Translations under genes and position numbers: made by a program
From: Burkholderia savannae
GTDB taxonomy: Bacteria; Pseudomonadota; Gammaproteobacteria; Burkholderiales; Burkholderiaceae
DNA length: 64,000 bases
Assembly (NCBI RefSeq): GCF_001524445.2
Contig: NZ_CP013418.1
Span: forward strand, 2,666,001-2,730,000
Reading direction: 5' to 3'
The notes under the pieces: model-generated
Told to the model about the DNA's origin: nothing
The model's database searches: none
What the model saw: the letters and a program-made list of their open reading frames with translations, nothing else
Part shown: positions 1 through 10,788 of the stretch, in pieces
How the letters are laid out: the number at the start of each line of letters is the position of its first letter
Position numbering within the stretch: the stretch's first letter is position 1

Positions 1-298
1 TCAGCGCCGCGTAGCCGAGAAAGCCGTGCACCGACATCCGCAGCCGCAGCCCGAGCTCGAAGCCGATCCCCTCGTCGCCGCTCAGCCGGATCGCATTCAG
101 CACGAGCCGCCCCCATTGCGAAGGCGCGACGCGCGCGTCCGGTTCGCCGAGCACGTCGTCGCGCAGGCCGGTGCCCGCGCGGGCATCGCGCGCGTCGATG
201 CCGCGCTCCTCGAACACCTTCAGCAGATGCCGCAGGTACGCGACCGGAATCGTCGGCCGGCGCAGGCCCAGGTGGTCTTTCGTCGTTCGTCGCGTCAT
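1..298 (-). CDS. AraC-family transcriptional regulator, N-terminal part (cut by window edge)
   Basis: The minus-strand reading frame opens with ATG at 298 and is still open at the left edge, giving about 99 residues that begin MTRRTTKDHLGLRRPTIPVA. The segment, with LRHLLKVFEERGID and the later GIGFELGLRL and HGFLGYAAL, resembles the N-terminal ligand-sensing domain of the OruR/ArgR-like branch of AraC regulators (arabinose-binding N-domain type). The C-terminal helix-turn-helix lies outside the window and cannot be confirmed. It is divergent from fadH with 135 bp between the starts, and a perfect inverted repeat sits in that gap at 320-337. A local regulatory role over fadH is inference. Confidence 0.75.
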   Translation of the reverse strand, partial: MTRRTTKDHLGLRRPTIPVAYLRHLLKVFEERGIDARDARAGTGLRDDVLGEPDARVAPSQWGRLVLNAIRLSGDEGIGFELGLRLRMSVHGFLGYAAL

Positions 299-319
299 CG
301 TGTCGTGAACTGGACGAGT

Positions 320-337
320 GTGGCCAAAATTGGCCAC
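320..337. promoter_or_regulatory. Inverted repeat in the divergent araC-type/fadH promoter region
   Basis: The sequence has 8-bp arms GTGGCCAA and TTGGCCAC separated by two bases. It lies 22 bp upstream of the AraC-type start codon and 97 bp upstream of the fadH start. Its position and symmetry suggest an operator. Which protein binds it is unknown. Confidence 0.4.
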
Positions 338-343
338 GAATGA

Positions 344-2467
<2,124 letters not shown>

Positions 2468-3208
2468 GCGCGGTGCGGCGGGCGGCGTGCGCCGGCGCGA
2501 TCGTCGCGTGTTTGGGCGGGACTAAACGTGCGTTCGCGCAAGTCGGAGCATGTCCGCGCATGTTTGCGCACGTCGGCGCATGTCGGTGCATTTCGGAGAC
2601 CGATCGCCGGGATTCGCATGCATCGGCATGCATTTGAGGCGGCACGGGATGCTTCGCCGGCCCGGTGTCCGCGCGCAGCGCCGCCGCGTTCATCGAAGCG
2701 AATGACGCGACGGCGGCGGATCACGATCGCCGGCTTCGCTTTCCGTCATGCCGACAATTCCGACGCCGCGGCGCATTCGAATGCGATGCACGATCGACGG
2801 CGTGTTGAAGCGAAGCGCGCGTAGCGAAACCTGCGGCCGTCGCGCGCGCCGCGTACAATCGGCGTCGCCGCGCCCGAGCGGCGGCGGCTGATCGCCCGCA
2901 CGTCGAGCACCTCGCGCGCGCGTTGTCAATCGCGTGTCCGGCCGCTGCGACGGCCATTCCGTCTCCGGCGGCCTTCTTCTCGCGCGTATACGCGCACGCA
3001 CGCGCACATGCGCAACTCATCTTCCCACCGCATCGAAACAGGCGCCGCCAACGCTGTGACATCGTGTCGCACTGTCATTTTCGGCAAAGATGATTTGTCT
3101 CATTGACTGATTTTCATCTCGCTCGCCGGCCGTATGATGCGAGCGCTTCCGCGAACCGGTCGTCCGACGGTTTCGATCGGAGTGCGATACATCTTGCTGG
3201 CGAATGTG
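2468..3208. other. Long spacer between fadH and cyoA, no gene seen
   Basis: No open frame here has convincing coding character. Around 2536-2592 there is a loose periodic motif resembling GCGCATGTCG repeated about every ten bases. The last 100 bases are less GC-rich and contain a candidate promoter for cyoA. Confidence 0.5.
3111..3138 (+). promoter_or_regulatory. Candidate promoter for cyoABCD
   Basis: TTTTCA at 3111-3116 and TATGAT at 3133-3138 are separated by 16 bases and lie about 70 bp before the chosen cyoA start. This is the best sigma70-like pair in the spacer, found by eye only. Confidence 0.3.
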
Positions 3209-4096
3209 ATGAATAGAAAGGCTTTGAGAAGCTTGTCGTGGTTCGGGGCGATCGGTGCGCTCGCCTCGCTGTCCGGGTGCGGGCTCGACGTGCTCGATCC
3301 GAAGGGCGCGATCGGCGCCGCGGAGAAGGCGTTGATCGCCACGTCGACGTGGGCGATGCTGATCGTCGTCGTGCCGGTGATCCTCCTCACGCTGCTCTTC
3401 GCGTGGCGCTACCGCGCGTCGAACCGCAACGCGACCTACTCGCCGAAGTGGGCGCATTCCACCGCGATCGAGATCGTGATCTGGACGGTGCCGTCGCTGA
3501 TCATCCTGTTCCTCGGCATCCTCACGTGGAAGACCACGCACGAGCTCGATCCGTATCGGCCGATCCAATCGTCGGTGAAGCCGATCGACGTCGAGGTCGT
3601 CGCGCTCGACTGGAAGTGGCTCTTCGTCTATCCGGATCTCGGCATTGCTTCGGTGAACCAACTGGCGGTGCCTGTCGGCACGCCGATCAATTTCCGGATC
3701 ACGTCCGATTCGGTGATGAACTCGTTCTTCATTCCGCAGCTCGGCACGCAGGTCTACGCGATGGCCGGCATGCAGACGCGCCTGCACCTGATCGCCGACG
3801 AGCCGGGCGACTTCGCCGGGATCTCCGCGAACTACAGCGGCCGCGGCTTCTCCGACATGAAGTTCCGCACGCTCGCGACGTCGCGCGACGCGTTCGACGC
3901 GTGGGTCGCGAAGGTGCGCGCGTCGGCCGACCGGCTCGACATGAGCGCGTACGGCCAGCTCGCGCAGCCGAGCGAGAAGCAGCCCGTGCGCTACTACTCG
4001 ACGATCGACCCTCGGCTCTTTCACAACATCATCGCGAAGTACAACAACGGCCACGTCCTCGATCTGACGGACGCCGCCTGTCGGACGAAGGGGTAA
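3209..4096 (+). CDS. cyoA: Cytochrome bo3 ubiquinol oxidase subunit II (CyoA)
   Basis: The 295-residue product is the lipoprotein subunit II of the heme-copper quinol oxidase in the inner membrane. The start at 3209 gives a lipoprotein signal peptide with lipobox LSGC. Two membrane segments follow (AMLIVVVPVILLTLLFAW and IVIWTVPSLIILFLG), then a periplasmic cupredoxin domain containing the quinol-oxidase signature ALDWKWLFVYPD. The copper-A ligand cysteines of cytochrome c oxidases are missing; the region reads ANYSGRGFSDMKF. That marks it as a quinol oxidase. It is the first gene of cyoABCD, with 3 bp before cyoB. Confidence 0.95.
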   Translation: MNRKALRSLSWFGAIGALASLSGCGLDVLDPKGAIGAAEKALIATSTWAMLIVVVPVILLTLLFAWRYRASNRNATYSPKWAHSTAIEIVIWTVPSLIILFLGILTWKTTHELDPYRPIQSSVKPIDVEVVALDWKWLFVYPDLGIASVNQLAVPVGTPINFRITSDSVMNSFFIPQLGTQVYAMAGMQTRLHLIADEPGDFAGISANYSGRGFSDMKFRTLATSRDAFDAWVAKVRASADRLDMSAYGQLAQPSEKQPVRYYSTIDPRLFHNIIAKYNNGHVLDLTDAACRTKG

Positions 4097-4099
4097 CGC

Positions 4100-6106
4100 A
4101 TGTTCGGTAAATTGACGCTTTCTGCCATCCCGTTCGATCAGCCGATCGTCATGGGCGCGGCCGTGTTCATGGCGCTCGTCGCGCTCTCGGTCGTCGGCAC
4201 GCTGACCTACACGAAGCGCTGGAAATGGCTGTGGTCCGAGTGGCTGACGACCGTCGACCACAAGAAGCTCGGCGTGATGTACATCATCGTCGCGCTGATC
4301 ATGCTGCTGCGCGGCTTCGCCGACGCCGTGATGATGCGCCTGCAGCTCGCGCTCGCATACAACGGCCCGGGCTACCTGCCGCCGCATCATTACGATCAGA
4401 TCTTCACCGCGCACGGCGTCATCATGATCTTCTTCATGGCGATGGCGTTCATGATCGGTCTGATGAACATCATCGTGCCGCTGCAGATCGGCGCGCGCGA
4501 CGTCGCGTTCCCGTTCATCAATTCGCTGAGCTTCTGGATGACGGCGGTCAGCGCGATCCTGATCAACATCTCGCTTGTCGTCGGCGAATTCGCGCAAACG
4601 GGCTGGCTCGCGTATCCGCCGCTGTCGGAGCTGCAGTTCAGTCCGGGCGTCGGCGTCGATTACTACTTGTGGGCGCTGCAGATATCCGGCGTCGGCACGT
4701 TGCTCACGGGCGTGAACTTCTTCGTGACCATCCTGCGGATGCGCGCGCCCGGCATGACGCTGATGAAGATGCCCGTGTTCACGTGGACCGCGCTCTGCAC
4801 GAACGTCCTCATCATGGCGTCGTTCCCGATCCTGACGGTCACGCTCGCGCTCCTCGGCCTCGACCGTTACCTCGGCATGCACTTCTTCACGAACGATGCC
4901 GGCGGCAACGCGATGCTGTATCTGAACCTGATCTGGGCGTGGGGCCATCCGGAGGTCTATATCCTGATCCTGCCTGCGTTCGGGATCTTCTCGGAAGTGG
5001 TCGCGACCTACGCGAAGAAGCCGCTTTTCGGCTACAAGACGATGGTTTATGCGTCGTGCGCGATCATGGTGCTGTCGTTCCTCGTGTGGCTGCACCACTT
5101 CTTCACGATGGGCTCGGGCGCGAACGTGAACGCGTTTTTCGGGATCATGACGATGGTGATCGCGATTCCGACCGGCGTGAAAGTGTTCAACTGGCTGTTC
5201 ACGATCTATCGCGGCCGGCTCGAATTCTCGACGCCGGTTCTCTGGACGATCGGCTTCATGGTGACGTTCACGCTCGGCGGGATGACGGGCGTGATGATGG
5301 CGATCCCCGGCGCGGACTTCGTGCTGCACAACAGCCTGTTCCTGATCGCGCACTTCCACAACGTGATCATCGGCGGCGTGCTGTTCGGCTATCTCGCGGG
5401 CTTCAACTACTGGTTCCCGAAGGTGTTCGGCTTCAAGCTGAACGAGAAGCTCGGCCGGGCCGCGTTCTGGTTCTGGCAGGTCGGCTTCTACGTCGCGTTC
5501 GTGCCGCTCTACGTGCTCGGCTTCATGGGCATGACGCGCCGCCTGAATCATTACGACAACCCCGCGTGGCATCCGTGGCTCATCGTCGCCGCATGCGGCG
5601 CCGCGTTGATCGCGATCGGCATCGCGTGCCAGCTGCTGCAGCTCGTCGTCAGCCTGCGCGATCGCAAGCAGCCCGAGAACCGCGATTTCACGGGCGACCC
5701 GTGGGGCGGCCGCACGCTCGAATGGGCGACGTCGTCGCCGCCGCCCGCGTACAACTTCGCGACGATTCCGCGCGTGCACGCGCTCGACGAATTCGCGTAC
5801 CGCAAGGAGCGCGGCCTCGGCATCGGCAAGCAGGCGGAGTATCGCGACATCCACATGCCGTCGAACACGAGCGCGGGACTGTTCGTCGGCGTGTTCAGCC
5901 TCGTGCTCGGCTTCGCGGCGGTATGGCACATCTGGTGGCTCGCGATCGCGGCGCTCGTCGGCATCGTCGCGACGGTGATCGCGCATAGCGCGAGCGACAA
6001 CGACGGCTATTACATCCCGGCCGAAGCCGTGCGCAAGATCGAGGAAAAACGCGGCGGCGCGCGCTTCGTCGCGCGGCCGGCGCAAGTCGAACTGGAGGCA
6101 AACTGA
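4100..6106 (+). CDS. cyoB: Cytochrome bo3 ubiquinol oxidase subunit I (CyoB)
   Basis: The 668-residue, roughly 15-helix catalytic subunit reduces O2 to water at a heme/CuB centre and pumps protons. Visible metal-site motifs are [14 protein letters not shown] (low-spin heme histidine), [14 protein letters not shown] (CuB histidine with the cross-linked tyrosine), [10 protein letters not shown] (the two other CuB histidines) and [11 protein letters not shown] (heme ligands). Length matches the family. The stop codon overlaps the cyoC start (TGATG at 6104-6108), indicating translational coupling. Confidence 0.97.
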   Translation: MFGKLTLSAIPFDQPIVMGAAVFMALVALSVVGTLTYTKRWKWLWSEWLTTVDHKKLGVMYIIVALIMLLRGFADAVMMRLQLALAYNGPGYLPPHHYDQIFTAHGVIMIFFMAMAFMIGLMNIIVPLQIGARDVAFPFINSLSFWMTAVSAILINISLVVGEFAQTGWLAYPPLSELQFSPGVGVDYYLWALQISGVGTLLTGVNFFVTILRMRAPGMTLMKMPVFTWTALCTNVLIMASFPILTVTLALLGLDRYLGMHFFTNDAGGNAMLYLNLIWAWGHPEVYILILPAFGIFSEVVATYAKKPLFGYKTMVYASCAIMVLSFLVWLHHFFTMGSGANVNAFFGIMTMVIAIPTGVKVFNWLFTIYRGRLEFSTPVLWTIGFMVTFTLGGMTGVMMAIPGADFVLHNSLFLIAHFHNVIIGGVLFGYLAGFNYWFPKVFGFKLNEKLGRAAFWFWQVGFYVAFVPLYVLGFMGMTRRLNHYDNPAWHPWLIVAACGAALIAIGIACQLLQLVVSLRDRKQPENRDFTGDPWGGRTLEWATSSPPPAYNFATIPRVHALDEFAYRKERGLGIGKQAEYRDIHMPSNTSAGLFVGVFSLVLGFAAVWHIWWLAIAALVGIVATVIAHSASDNDGYYIPAEAVRKIEEKRGGARFVARPAQVELEAN

Positions 6107-6714
6107 TGTCGTATCAATCCGCGAGCGCCGCTCGTCATCTGGATGCGCACGATCATCCGCCGTCGCATTCGGTGTTCGGCTTCTGGCTGTACCTGATGAC
6201 CGACTGCGTGATCTTCGCCGCGCTGTTCGCCGTGTTCGCGGTGATGGCGCACCAGTTCGCGGGCGGCCCGACCGCCGTCGACCTGTTCGACATCCCGGGC
6301 GTCGCGCTCGAGACCGCGCTGCTGCTCACGAGCAGCATCACGTACGGCTTCGCGATGATCGGCGCGCAGCGCGGCCGCCGCGGCGCGCTGCTCGGCTGGC
6401 TCGCGGTGACGTTCGCGCTCGGCGCGGCGTTCCTCGGCCTCGAGCTGCGCGAGTTCTCGCACCTGATCGCCGAAGGCGCGGGGCCGCAGCGCAGCGCGTT
6501 CCTGTCGTCGTTCTTCACGCTCGTCGGCACGCACGGGCTGCACGTCGCGATCGGCCTGCTGTGGATGGCCGTGCTCGCGTTCCAGGCGATGCGCCGCCCG
6601 GCGCTGACCGAGCGGGACATCCGCCGGCTCACCTGCCTGAGCCTCTTCTGGCACTTCCTCGACATCGTCTGGATCTGCGTGTTTTCCTTTGTCTATCTCG
6701 CGAGCGTGATCTAA
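6106..6714 (+). CDS. cyoC: Cytochrome bo3 ubiquinol oxidase subunit III (CyoC)
   Basis: The 202-residue membrane protein has about five transmembrane helices and the subunit III signature FGFWLYLMTDCVIFA near the N-terminus. GTHGLHVAIGLLWM and LFWHFLDIVWICVF are conserved in the family. It is a structural subunit of the quinol oxidase. Its ATG overlaps the cyoB stop and its stop abuts the cyoD start, so the four genes form one tight operon. Confidence 0.95.
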   Translation: MSYQSASAARHLDAHDHPPSHSVFGFWLYLMTDCVIFAALFAVFAVMAHQFAGGPTAVDLFDIPGVALETALLLTSSITYGFAMIGAQRGRRGALLGWLAVTFALGAAFLGLELREFSHLIAEGAGPQRSAFLSSFFTLVGTHGLHVAIGLLWMAVLAFQAMRRPALTERDIRRLTCLSLFWHFLDIVWICVFSFVYLASVI

Positions 6715-7047
6715 ATGGCCGACACCCATCTCTCTCATGAAGGCGAGGCGCACGGCACGGTGGGCGGCTACGTCGCCGGATTCATTTTGTCGGTGCTGCT
6801 GACGGCCGCGTCGTTCGGGCTCGTGCTGAGCGGCGCGCTGTCGTCGCACGCGTCGCTGATCTCGCTCGCGGTGCTCGCGTTCGTGCAGATCGTCGTGCAC
6901 CTCGTCTACTTCCTGCACATGAACGGATCGTCCAGCCAGCGCTGGAACGTGATGGCGTTCAGCTACACGGTGCTGACGGCGGCGATCCTGATCGTCGGCA
7001 CGCTTTGGGTCATGCACAATGTCGGCATGAACATGATGTCGCGCTGA
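6715..7047 (+). CDS. cyoD: Cytochrome bo3 ubiquinol oxidase subunit IV (CyoD)
   Basis: The 110-residue protein has three predicted membrane helices and the subunit IV motif VQIVVHLVYFLHMN. It assists assembly of the CuB site in the E. coli enzyme. It is the last gene of the operon. No cyoE (heme O synthase) follows; instead there are two terminator-like hairpins, so heme O synthase must be encoded elsewhere. Confidence 0.93.
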   Translation: MADTHLSHEGEAHGTVGGYVAGFILSVLLTAASFGLVLSGALSSHASLISLAVLAFVQIVVHLVYFLHMNGSSSQRWNVMAFSYTVLTAAILIVGTLWVMHNVGMNMMSR

Positions 7048-7098
7048 CGGCAGCCGCGGCAGGCGCCGAACGGCCGATGAGCATGGGGCCGCGCCGGT

Positions 7099-7124
7099 CG
7101 GCTCGTGGAGAAGCCGCCTTTTTT
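7099..7124 (+). terminator. Candidate Rho-independent terminator after cyoD
   Basis: A five-base-pair stem CGGCT/AGCCG (7099-7103 and 7112-7116) with an eight-base loop is followed by CC and six T residues. It lies about 50 bp after the cyoD stop. Confidence 0.5.
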
Positions 7125-7143
7125 CCGAATCGTCCCGCAAGAA

Positions 7144-7165
7144 TTGGACACCGATCCAACTTTTT
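7144..7165 (+). terminator. Second terminator-like hairpin after cyoD
   Basis: TTGGA (7144-7148) and TCCAA (7155-7159) form a stem with a six-base loop, followed by C and five T residues. It may act in tandem with the hairpin just upstream. The rest of the 340-bp spacer up to the response regulator shows no gene. Confidence 0.45.
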
Positions 7166-7387
7166 GGGGGCGCTTCACATCGGGGCGGCTTTTTTGCGTG
7201 CCCGGTGCGCGCGGGGCATGCATGCGATACTGCGCCGTAATGAACGGTAAGAATCGCAAAGGACCGGCAACCGATCGGCGCGCGTTCTTCGCTATAGTCG
7301 CCGGGTCAGAAGGCCGGCTACCGGCGCGGCGGGAAGCGGCGCGGGTTCGCGGCCTTGTGCGTTTGCCGCCATCTTGTGCTCACGACC

Positions 7388-8134
7388 ATGCACGATACGT
7401 CCCTTCAGATCCTGCTGATCGACGACGACGCCGCGCTGCGCGATCTGCTGAGAACGTTCTTCCAGCAACGCGGCATCGCCGTCTCGGTTCTCCATGACGC
7501 CACCGGGCTCGCGCGCCGACTTGAACGAGAGCGGCCGTCGATCATCGTGCTCGACCTGATGATGCCGGGCGTCGACGGGCTGACGGCGCTCAAGCAGTTA
7601 CGCGCGAGCGGCGACACGATCCCCGTCATCATGCTGACCGCGCGCGCGGACGGCGTCGACCGGGTGGTCGGGCTGGAGCTCGGCGCGGACGACTATCTCG
7701 GCAAGCCGTTCATGCCGCAGGAACTGCTTGCGCGGATTCAGGCGGTGCTGCGCCGGCAAGCGCCGCCGCGCGCGCAGGGGCGGGGCGCAGAGCCGCGGGC
7801 GCCGCTGCGGTTCGGCCGGTTTCGGCTCGATTTCGCCGCGCGGGCGCTGCTGCGAGACGGCGATCCGGTGAAGCTCACGGGCAGCGAATACGCGTTGCTC
7901 GAAGCGTTCGCGCTGCATCCGATGGAGACGCTGTCGCGCGCGCGGCTGCTCGACTTGTTGCACGGCCCGTATTCCGATCTGACGGAGCGCGGCATCGACG
8001 TGCCGGTGTGGCGCCTGCGCCGCCTGCTGGAAAACGATCCCGCGCAGCCGCACCATATCCGGACGATGCGCGGTGCGGGCTACATGTTCATACCGGGCGG
8101 CGCGAGCGGCGGCGACGATGAAGAATCCCGCTGA
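7388..8134 (+). CDS. OmpR/PhoB-family response regulator
   Basis: The 248-residue regulator has an N-terminal receiver (ILLIDDDAALRDLL; phospho-acceptor Asp in VLDLMMPG; conserved Lys in YLGKPF) and a C-terminal winged helix of the OmpR type (FRLDFAARALLRDG, then TGSEYALLEAF and IRTMRGAGYMF). ATG at 7388 is chosen because it places the receiver at the normal position; upstream residues do not belong to the domain. It overlaps the sensor kinase gene by 17 bp and precedes an RND efflux operon on the same strand, so it probably controls that pump. This is inferred from position. Confidence 0.92.
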   Translation: MHDTSLQILLIDDDAALRDLLRTFFQQRGIAVSVLHDATGLARRLERERPSIIVLDLMMPGVDGLTALKQLRASGDTIPVIMLTARADGVDRVVGLELGADDYLGKPFMPQELLARIQAVLRRQAPPRAQGRGAEPRAPLRFGRFRLDFAARALLRDGDPVKLTGSEYALLEAFALHPMETLSRARLLDLLHGPYSDLTERGIDVPVWRLRRLLENDPAQPHHIRTMRGAGYMFIPGGASGGDDEESR

Positions 8135-9407
8135 CACGCTGTTCGTCCGCCTCGCGCTGATGACGATGGGACTCATCGTCGCGGTTCACGTGCTCGGCAT
8201 CGTGCTGGTGGACCGCGAGCGCTTCGCGCTCGCGGTGGACCAGACGCGGCGTGTAGTCGCGCTGTCGGTGCAGTCGCGCACGACGGGCGGCGAACTGGGG
8301 CGCGCCGTCAGCTCGACGCTCGGCGCATCGTTCGTCAACGTCGGCGACGCGGCGGCATATGGTTGTCCCGCGTCGTGCGTGGATACGAACGGGCCGTTCG
8401 AGCGCGATCTGCGCCGCCAGCTTCCGCCCGGCTCGCACGTCGTCGCCGACAAAGGCACCAACACGCTGTGGGTGCGCTATCCGGACGATCATTACTGGGT
8501 GACGATGACGAGCGCAATGCCGTCGTTTGCCCGCTTCATCGGCATGTCGTCGCTGGCGGTGCTGCTGGCGATCGCGCTGGCCGTCCTCGGCGCATGGCAC
8601 TTGCAGCGGCCGCTCAGGCGGCTCGCGCAGGCAGCCCGCGAGTATCGGCTCGGCCACCGGCCGCCTGTCGTGCGGGAGAGCGGGCCGCGCGAGGTGAAGG
8701 AGCTGATCGGCGACTTCAACGACATGGTGCGCGAACTGGCGCAGACGGAGCAGGAGCGCTCGGTGATGCTGGCGGGGCTCGCGCACGACCTGCGCGCTCC
8801 GATCACGCGGATGCAGGTGCGCGCGGATCTGCTGCCCGACGAGGCGAATCGGACGGGCTTCCTGCGCGATGCGGAATCGCTGTCGCGGATCGTCACGCAG
8901 TTCCTCGACTTCGCGCGGGACGCCGCTGACGCGTCGCCGGTCGCGAACGTCGATGCGCATTGCCGTCAGCATTACGGCGACAGCCTGGGCGAAGATGCGC
9001 TGCTGACGCTCGACCTGCGCGCGGGCGACGGCTTCGGCCTGCCGCTCGTCGATCTGGACCGGATCTTGTCGAACCTGATCGAGAACGCGCTCACCTACGG
9101 CGAGCCGCCCGTCGAGATCGCGACGCGCGCGACGGCCGGCGGCTACGTGCTGAGCGTGCGCGATCACGGCGCAGGCATTCCACCCGCGCAGCTCGAACGC
9201 GCGCTGCGTCCGTTCGTTCGGCTCGACGCCGCGCGCGGCGGCGAAGCGCATTGCGGCCTCGGCCTTGCAATCGTCAGGCGGCTCGTCCGCTATCACGGCG
9301 GTGCGCTCGCCGCGTGCAACGCGCCCGACGGCGGCTTCGTCGCGACGATGACCTTCCCGCTCCCGTCGCGCGGCGCGATCACGCATCCCGACGATTTGGG
9401 GCGTTGA
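8118..9407 (+). CDS. EnvZ-like sensor histidine kinase
   Basis: The 429-residue inner-membrane kinase has a first membrane helix near residues 9-30, a periplasmic segment of about 110 residues with two cysteines close together (YGCPASC), a second membrane helix, a HAMP linker and an EnvZ-type H-box GLAHDLRAPITRMQ. The N-box reads LSNLIENALTYG, the G1 box VRDHGAGIP and the G2 box GLGLAIV. The start inside the regulator gene at 8118 gives a sensible short cytoplasmic lead. It is the cognate partner of the preceding regulator. The periplasmic ligand is unknown. Confidence 0.92.
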   Translation: MKNPADTLFVRLALMTMGLIVAVHVLGIVLVDRERFALAVDQTRRVVALSVQSRTTGGELGRAVSSTLGASFVNVGDAAAYGCPASCVDTNGPFERDLRRQLPPGSHVVADKGTNTLWVRYPDDHYWVTMTSAMPSFARFIGMSSLAVLLAIALAVLGAWHLQRPLRRLAQAAREYRLGHRPPVVRESGPREVKELIGDFNDMVRELAQTEQERSVMLAGLAHDLRAPITRMQVRADLLPDEANRTGFLRDAESLSRIVTQFLDFARDAADASPVANVDAHCRQHYGDSLGEDALLTLDLRAGDGFGLPLVDLDRILSNLIENALTYGEPPVEIATRATAGGYVLSVRDHGAGIPPAQLERALRPFVRLDAARGGEAHCGLGLAIVRRLVRYHGGALAACNAPDGGFVATMTFPLPSRGAITHPDDLGR

Positions 9408-9429
9408 ACGACGCATTTCCTGACGTCCG

Positions 9430-9479
9430 TTACACGCTGTAATGCGGCGCTAAGCACCCGTAAGGGGCATTTCCTTACG
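9430..9479. promoter_or_regulatory. Two inverted repeats upstream of the RND efflux operon
   Basis: TTACA-CGC-TGTAA (9430-9442) is followed by CGTAAGG-N7-CCTTACG (9459-9479). Both contain GTAA/TTAC half-sites and sit between the kinase stop and the efflux adaptor start. They are plausible binding sites for the upstream response regulator or part of the efflux promoter. Confidence 0.4.
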
Positions 9480-9569
9480 CTCGTGGTTTCCTGTTCCGCC
9501 GTGCACCGGCTACTTTCGGCGCGCGCCGTCGCGCGTGCGGCGGAACCGACACGGAGCTGACGAGAAGCC

Positions 9570-10778
9570 ATGAACCGCCTACCCATTCCATCCGATCGTC
9601 CGCGCGCACCGGCGCGCCCGTTGCACCGGCGTGCGTCGCTCGCGCTCGTCGTCCTGGCCGTCTCGTTGCAAGCGGGGTGCGGCCAGCGCGGGGCGTCCGG
9701 CGCAGGCGCCGCGGCTGTCGAAGTCGGCGTGGTGACGCTAGCCGAGCAGTCCATCGTCCAGCACACCGAATTGTCGGGCCGGTTGTCCGCGATCAAGGTC
9801 GCCGAGGTGCGACCGCAGATCGGCGGGATCGTCCGCAAGCGGCTCTTCACCGAAGGCTCGGACGTGAAGGCGGGGCAGGTGCTGTACCAGATCGATCCGG
9901 CGACCTATCAGGCCGCATACGATCAGGCGCGCGGCACGCTCGCGAAGGCGCAGGCGACGCTCGCGTCGGCGAAGACCAAGGCCGATCGCTACGCGGAACT
10001 GGTCAAGATCAACGCGGTCAGCAGGCAGGATTACGACGACGCGGTCGCGGCCGTGCGCGAGGACGCCGCCGACGTGATCGCCGATCAGGCGTCGCTCGAA
10101 TCCGCGCGCGTCAACCTCGGCTACACGCGGATCGTCGCGCCCGTGTCGGGGCGGATCGGCGCGTCGAGCGTCACCGAAGGGGCGCTCGTCACGGCGGATC
10201 AGACGACTGCGCTGGCGACGATCCAGGCGATCGACGAAATGTATCTCGACGTGTCCCGCGCGAGCGCCGATTGGCTGAAGCTGCGCCGCGCGTTCGCGTC
10301 GGGCAGGCTGAAAACGGCGGGGAGCGGTGCGGCCGTCAAGCTCTTGCTCGAAGACGGCGCGGAGTACGAGCAAGCCGGCACGCTGCAGTTCTCGGACATT
10401 ACGGTCGATGCGACAACAGGCTCCGTGACGCTGCGGATGATCTTTCCGAATCCGGACCACGCGCTGCTGCCCGGCATGTTCGTACGCGCGCGGCTCGACG
10501 AGGGCACGGACGATCATGCGCTGCTCGTGCCGCAGCTCGCGGTGACGCGCAGATCGGATGGCGGCGCGACGGTATTCGTGGTCGACGAGAAAAGCAACGC
10601 GAAGCAGGCGGCGGTGAAGGCCGACACCGCATACGGCGATCAATGGATCGTCACACAGGGGCTGAAGGCGGGCGATCGCGTGATCGTCAGCGGATTGCAG
10701 CAGGTGCGTAGCGGAACGCCGGTCCGGATCGCCGGCGACGACACGTCCGCCGCAACCGCGGCGTCGGCGGCACACTGA
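9570..10778 (+). CDS. RND efflux periplasmic adaptor (membrane fusion protein), AcrA/MexA type
   Basis: The 402-residue adaptor links an inner-membrane RND pump to an outer-membrane channel. The N-terminus has a hydrophobic signal and lipobox LQAGC, so it is probably a lipoprotein. The order of elements is typical: beta-barrel/lipoyl half ([20 protein letters not shown]), alpha-helical hairpin (about residues 105-175), second lipoyl half ([20 protein letters not shown]), then beta-barrel and membrane-proximal domains ending with [11 protein letters not shown]. It is followed after 10 bp by the pump gene and forms a three-gene operon. Substrate range cannot be read from sequence. Confidence 0.93.
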   Translation: MNRLPIPSDRPRAPARPLHRRASLALVVLAVSLQAGCGQRGASGAGAAAVEVGVVTLAEQSIVQHTELSGRLSAIKVAEVRPQIGGIVRKRLFTEGSDVKAGQVLYQIDPATYQAAYDQARGTLAKAQATLASAKTKADRYAELVKINAVSRQDYDDAVAAVREDAADVIADQASLESARVNLGYTRIVAPVSGRIGASSVTEGALVTADQTTALATIQAIDEMYLDVSRASADWLKLRRAFASGRLKTAGSGAAVKLLLEDGAEYEQAGTLQFSDITVDATTGSVTLRMIFPNPDHALLPGMFVRARLDEGTDDHALLVPQLAVTRRSDGGATVFVVDEKSNAKQAAVKADTAYGDQWIVTQGLKAGDRVIVSGLQQVRSGTPVRIAGDDTSAATAASAAH

Positions 10779-10788
10779 GGGGGGCGGC

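Noticed and set aside
3017..6085. Very long minus-strand open frame opposite cyoAB (about 1000 codons)
   Set aside because: It is antisense to well-identified oxidase genes, is extremely rich in Arg, His, Asp and Glu without any domain, and results from GC-rich codon bias on the coding strand.
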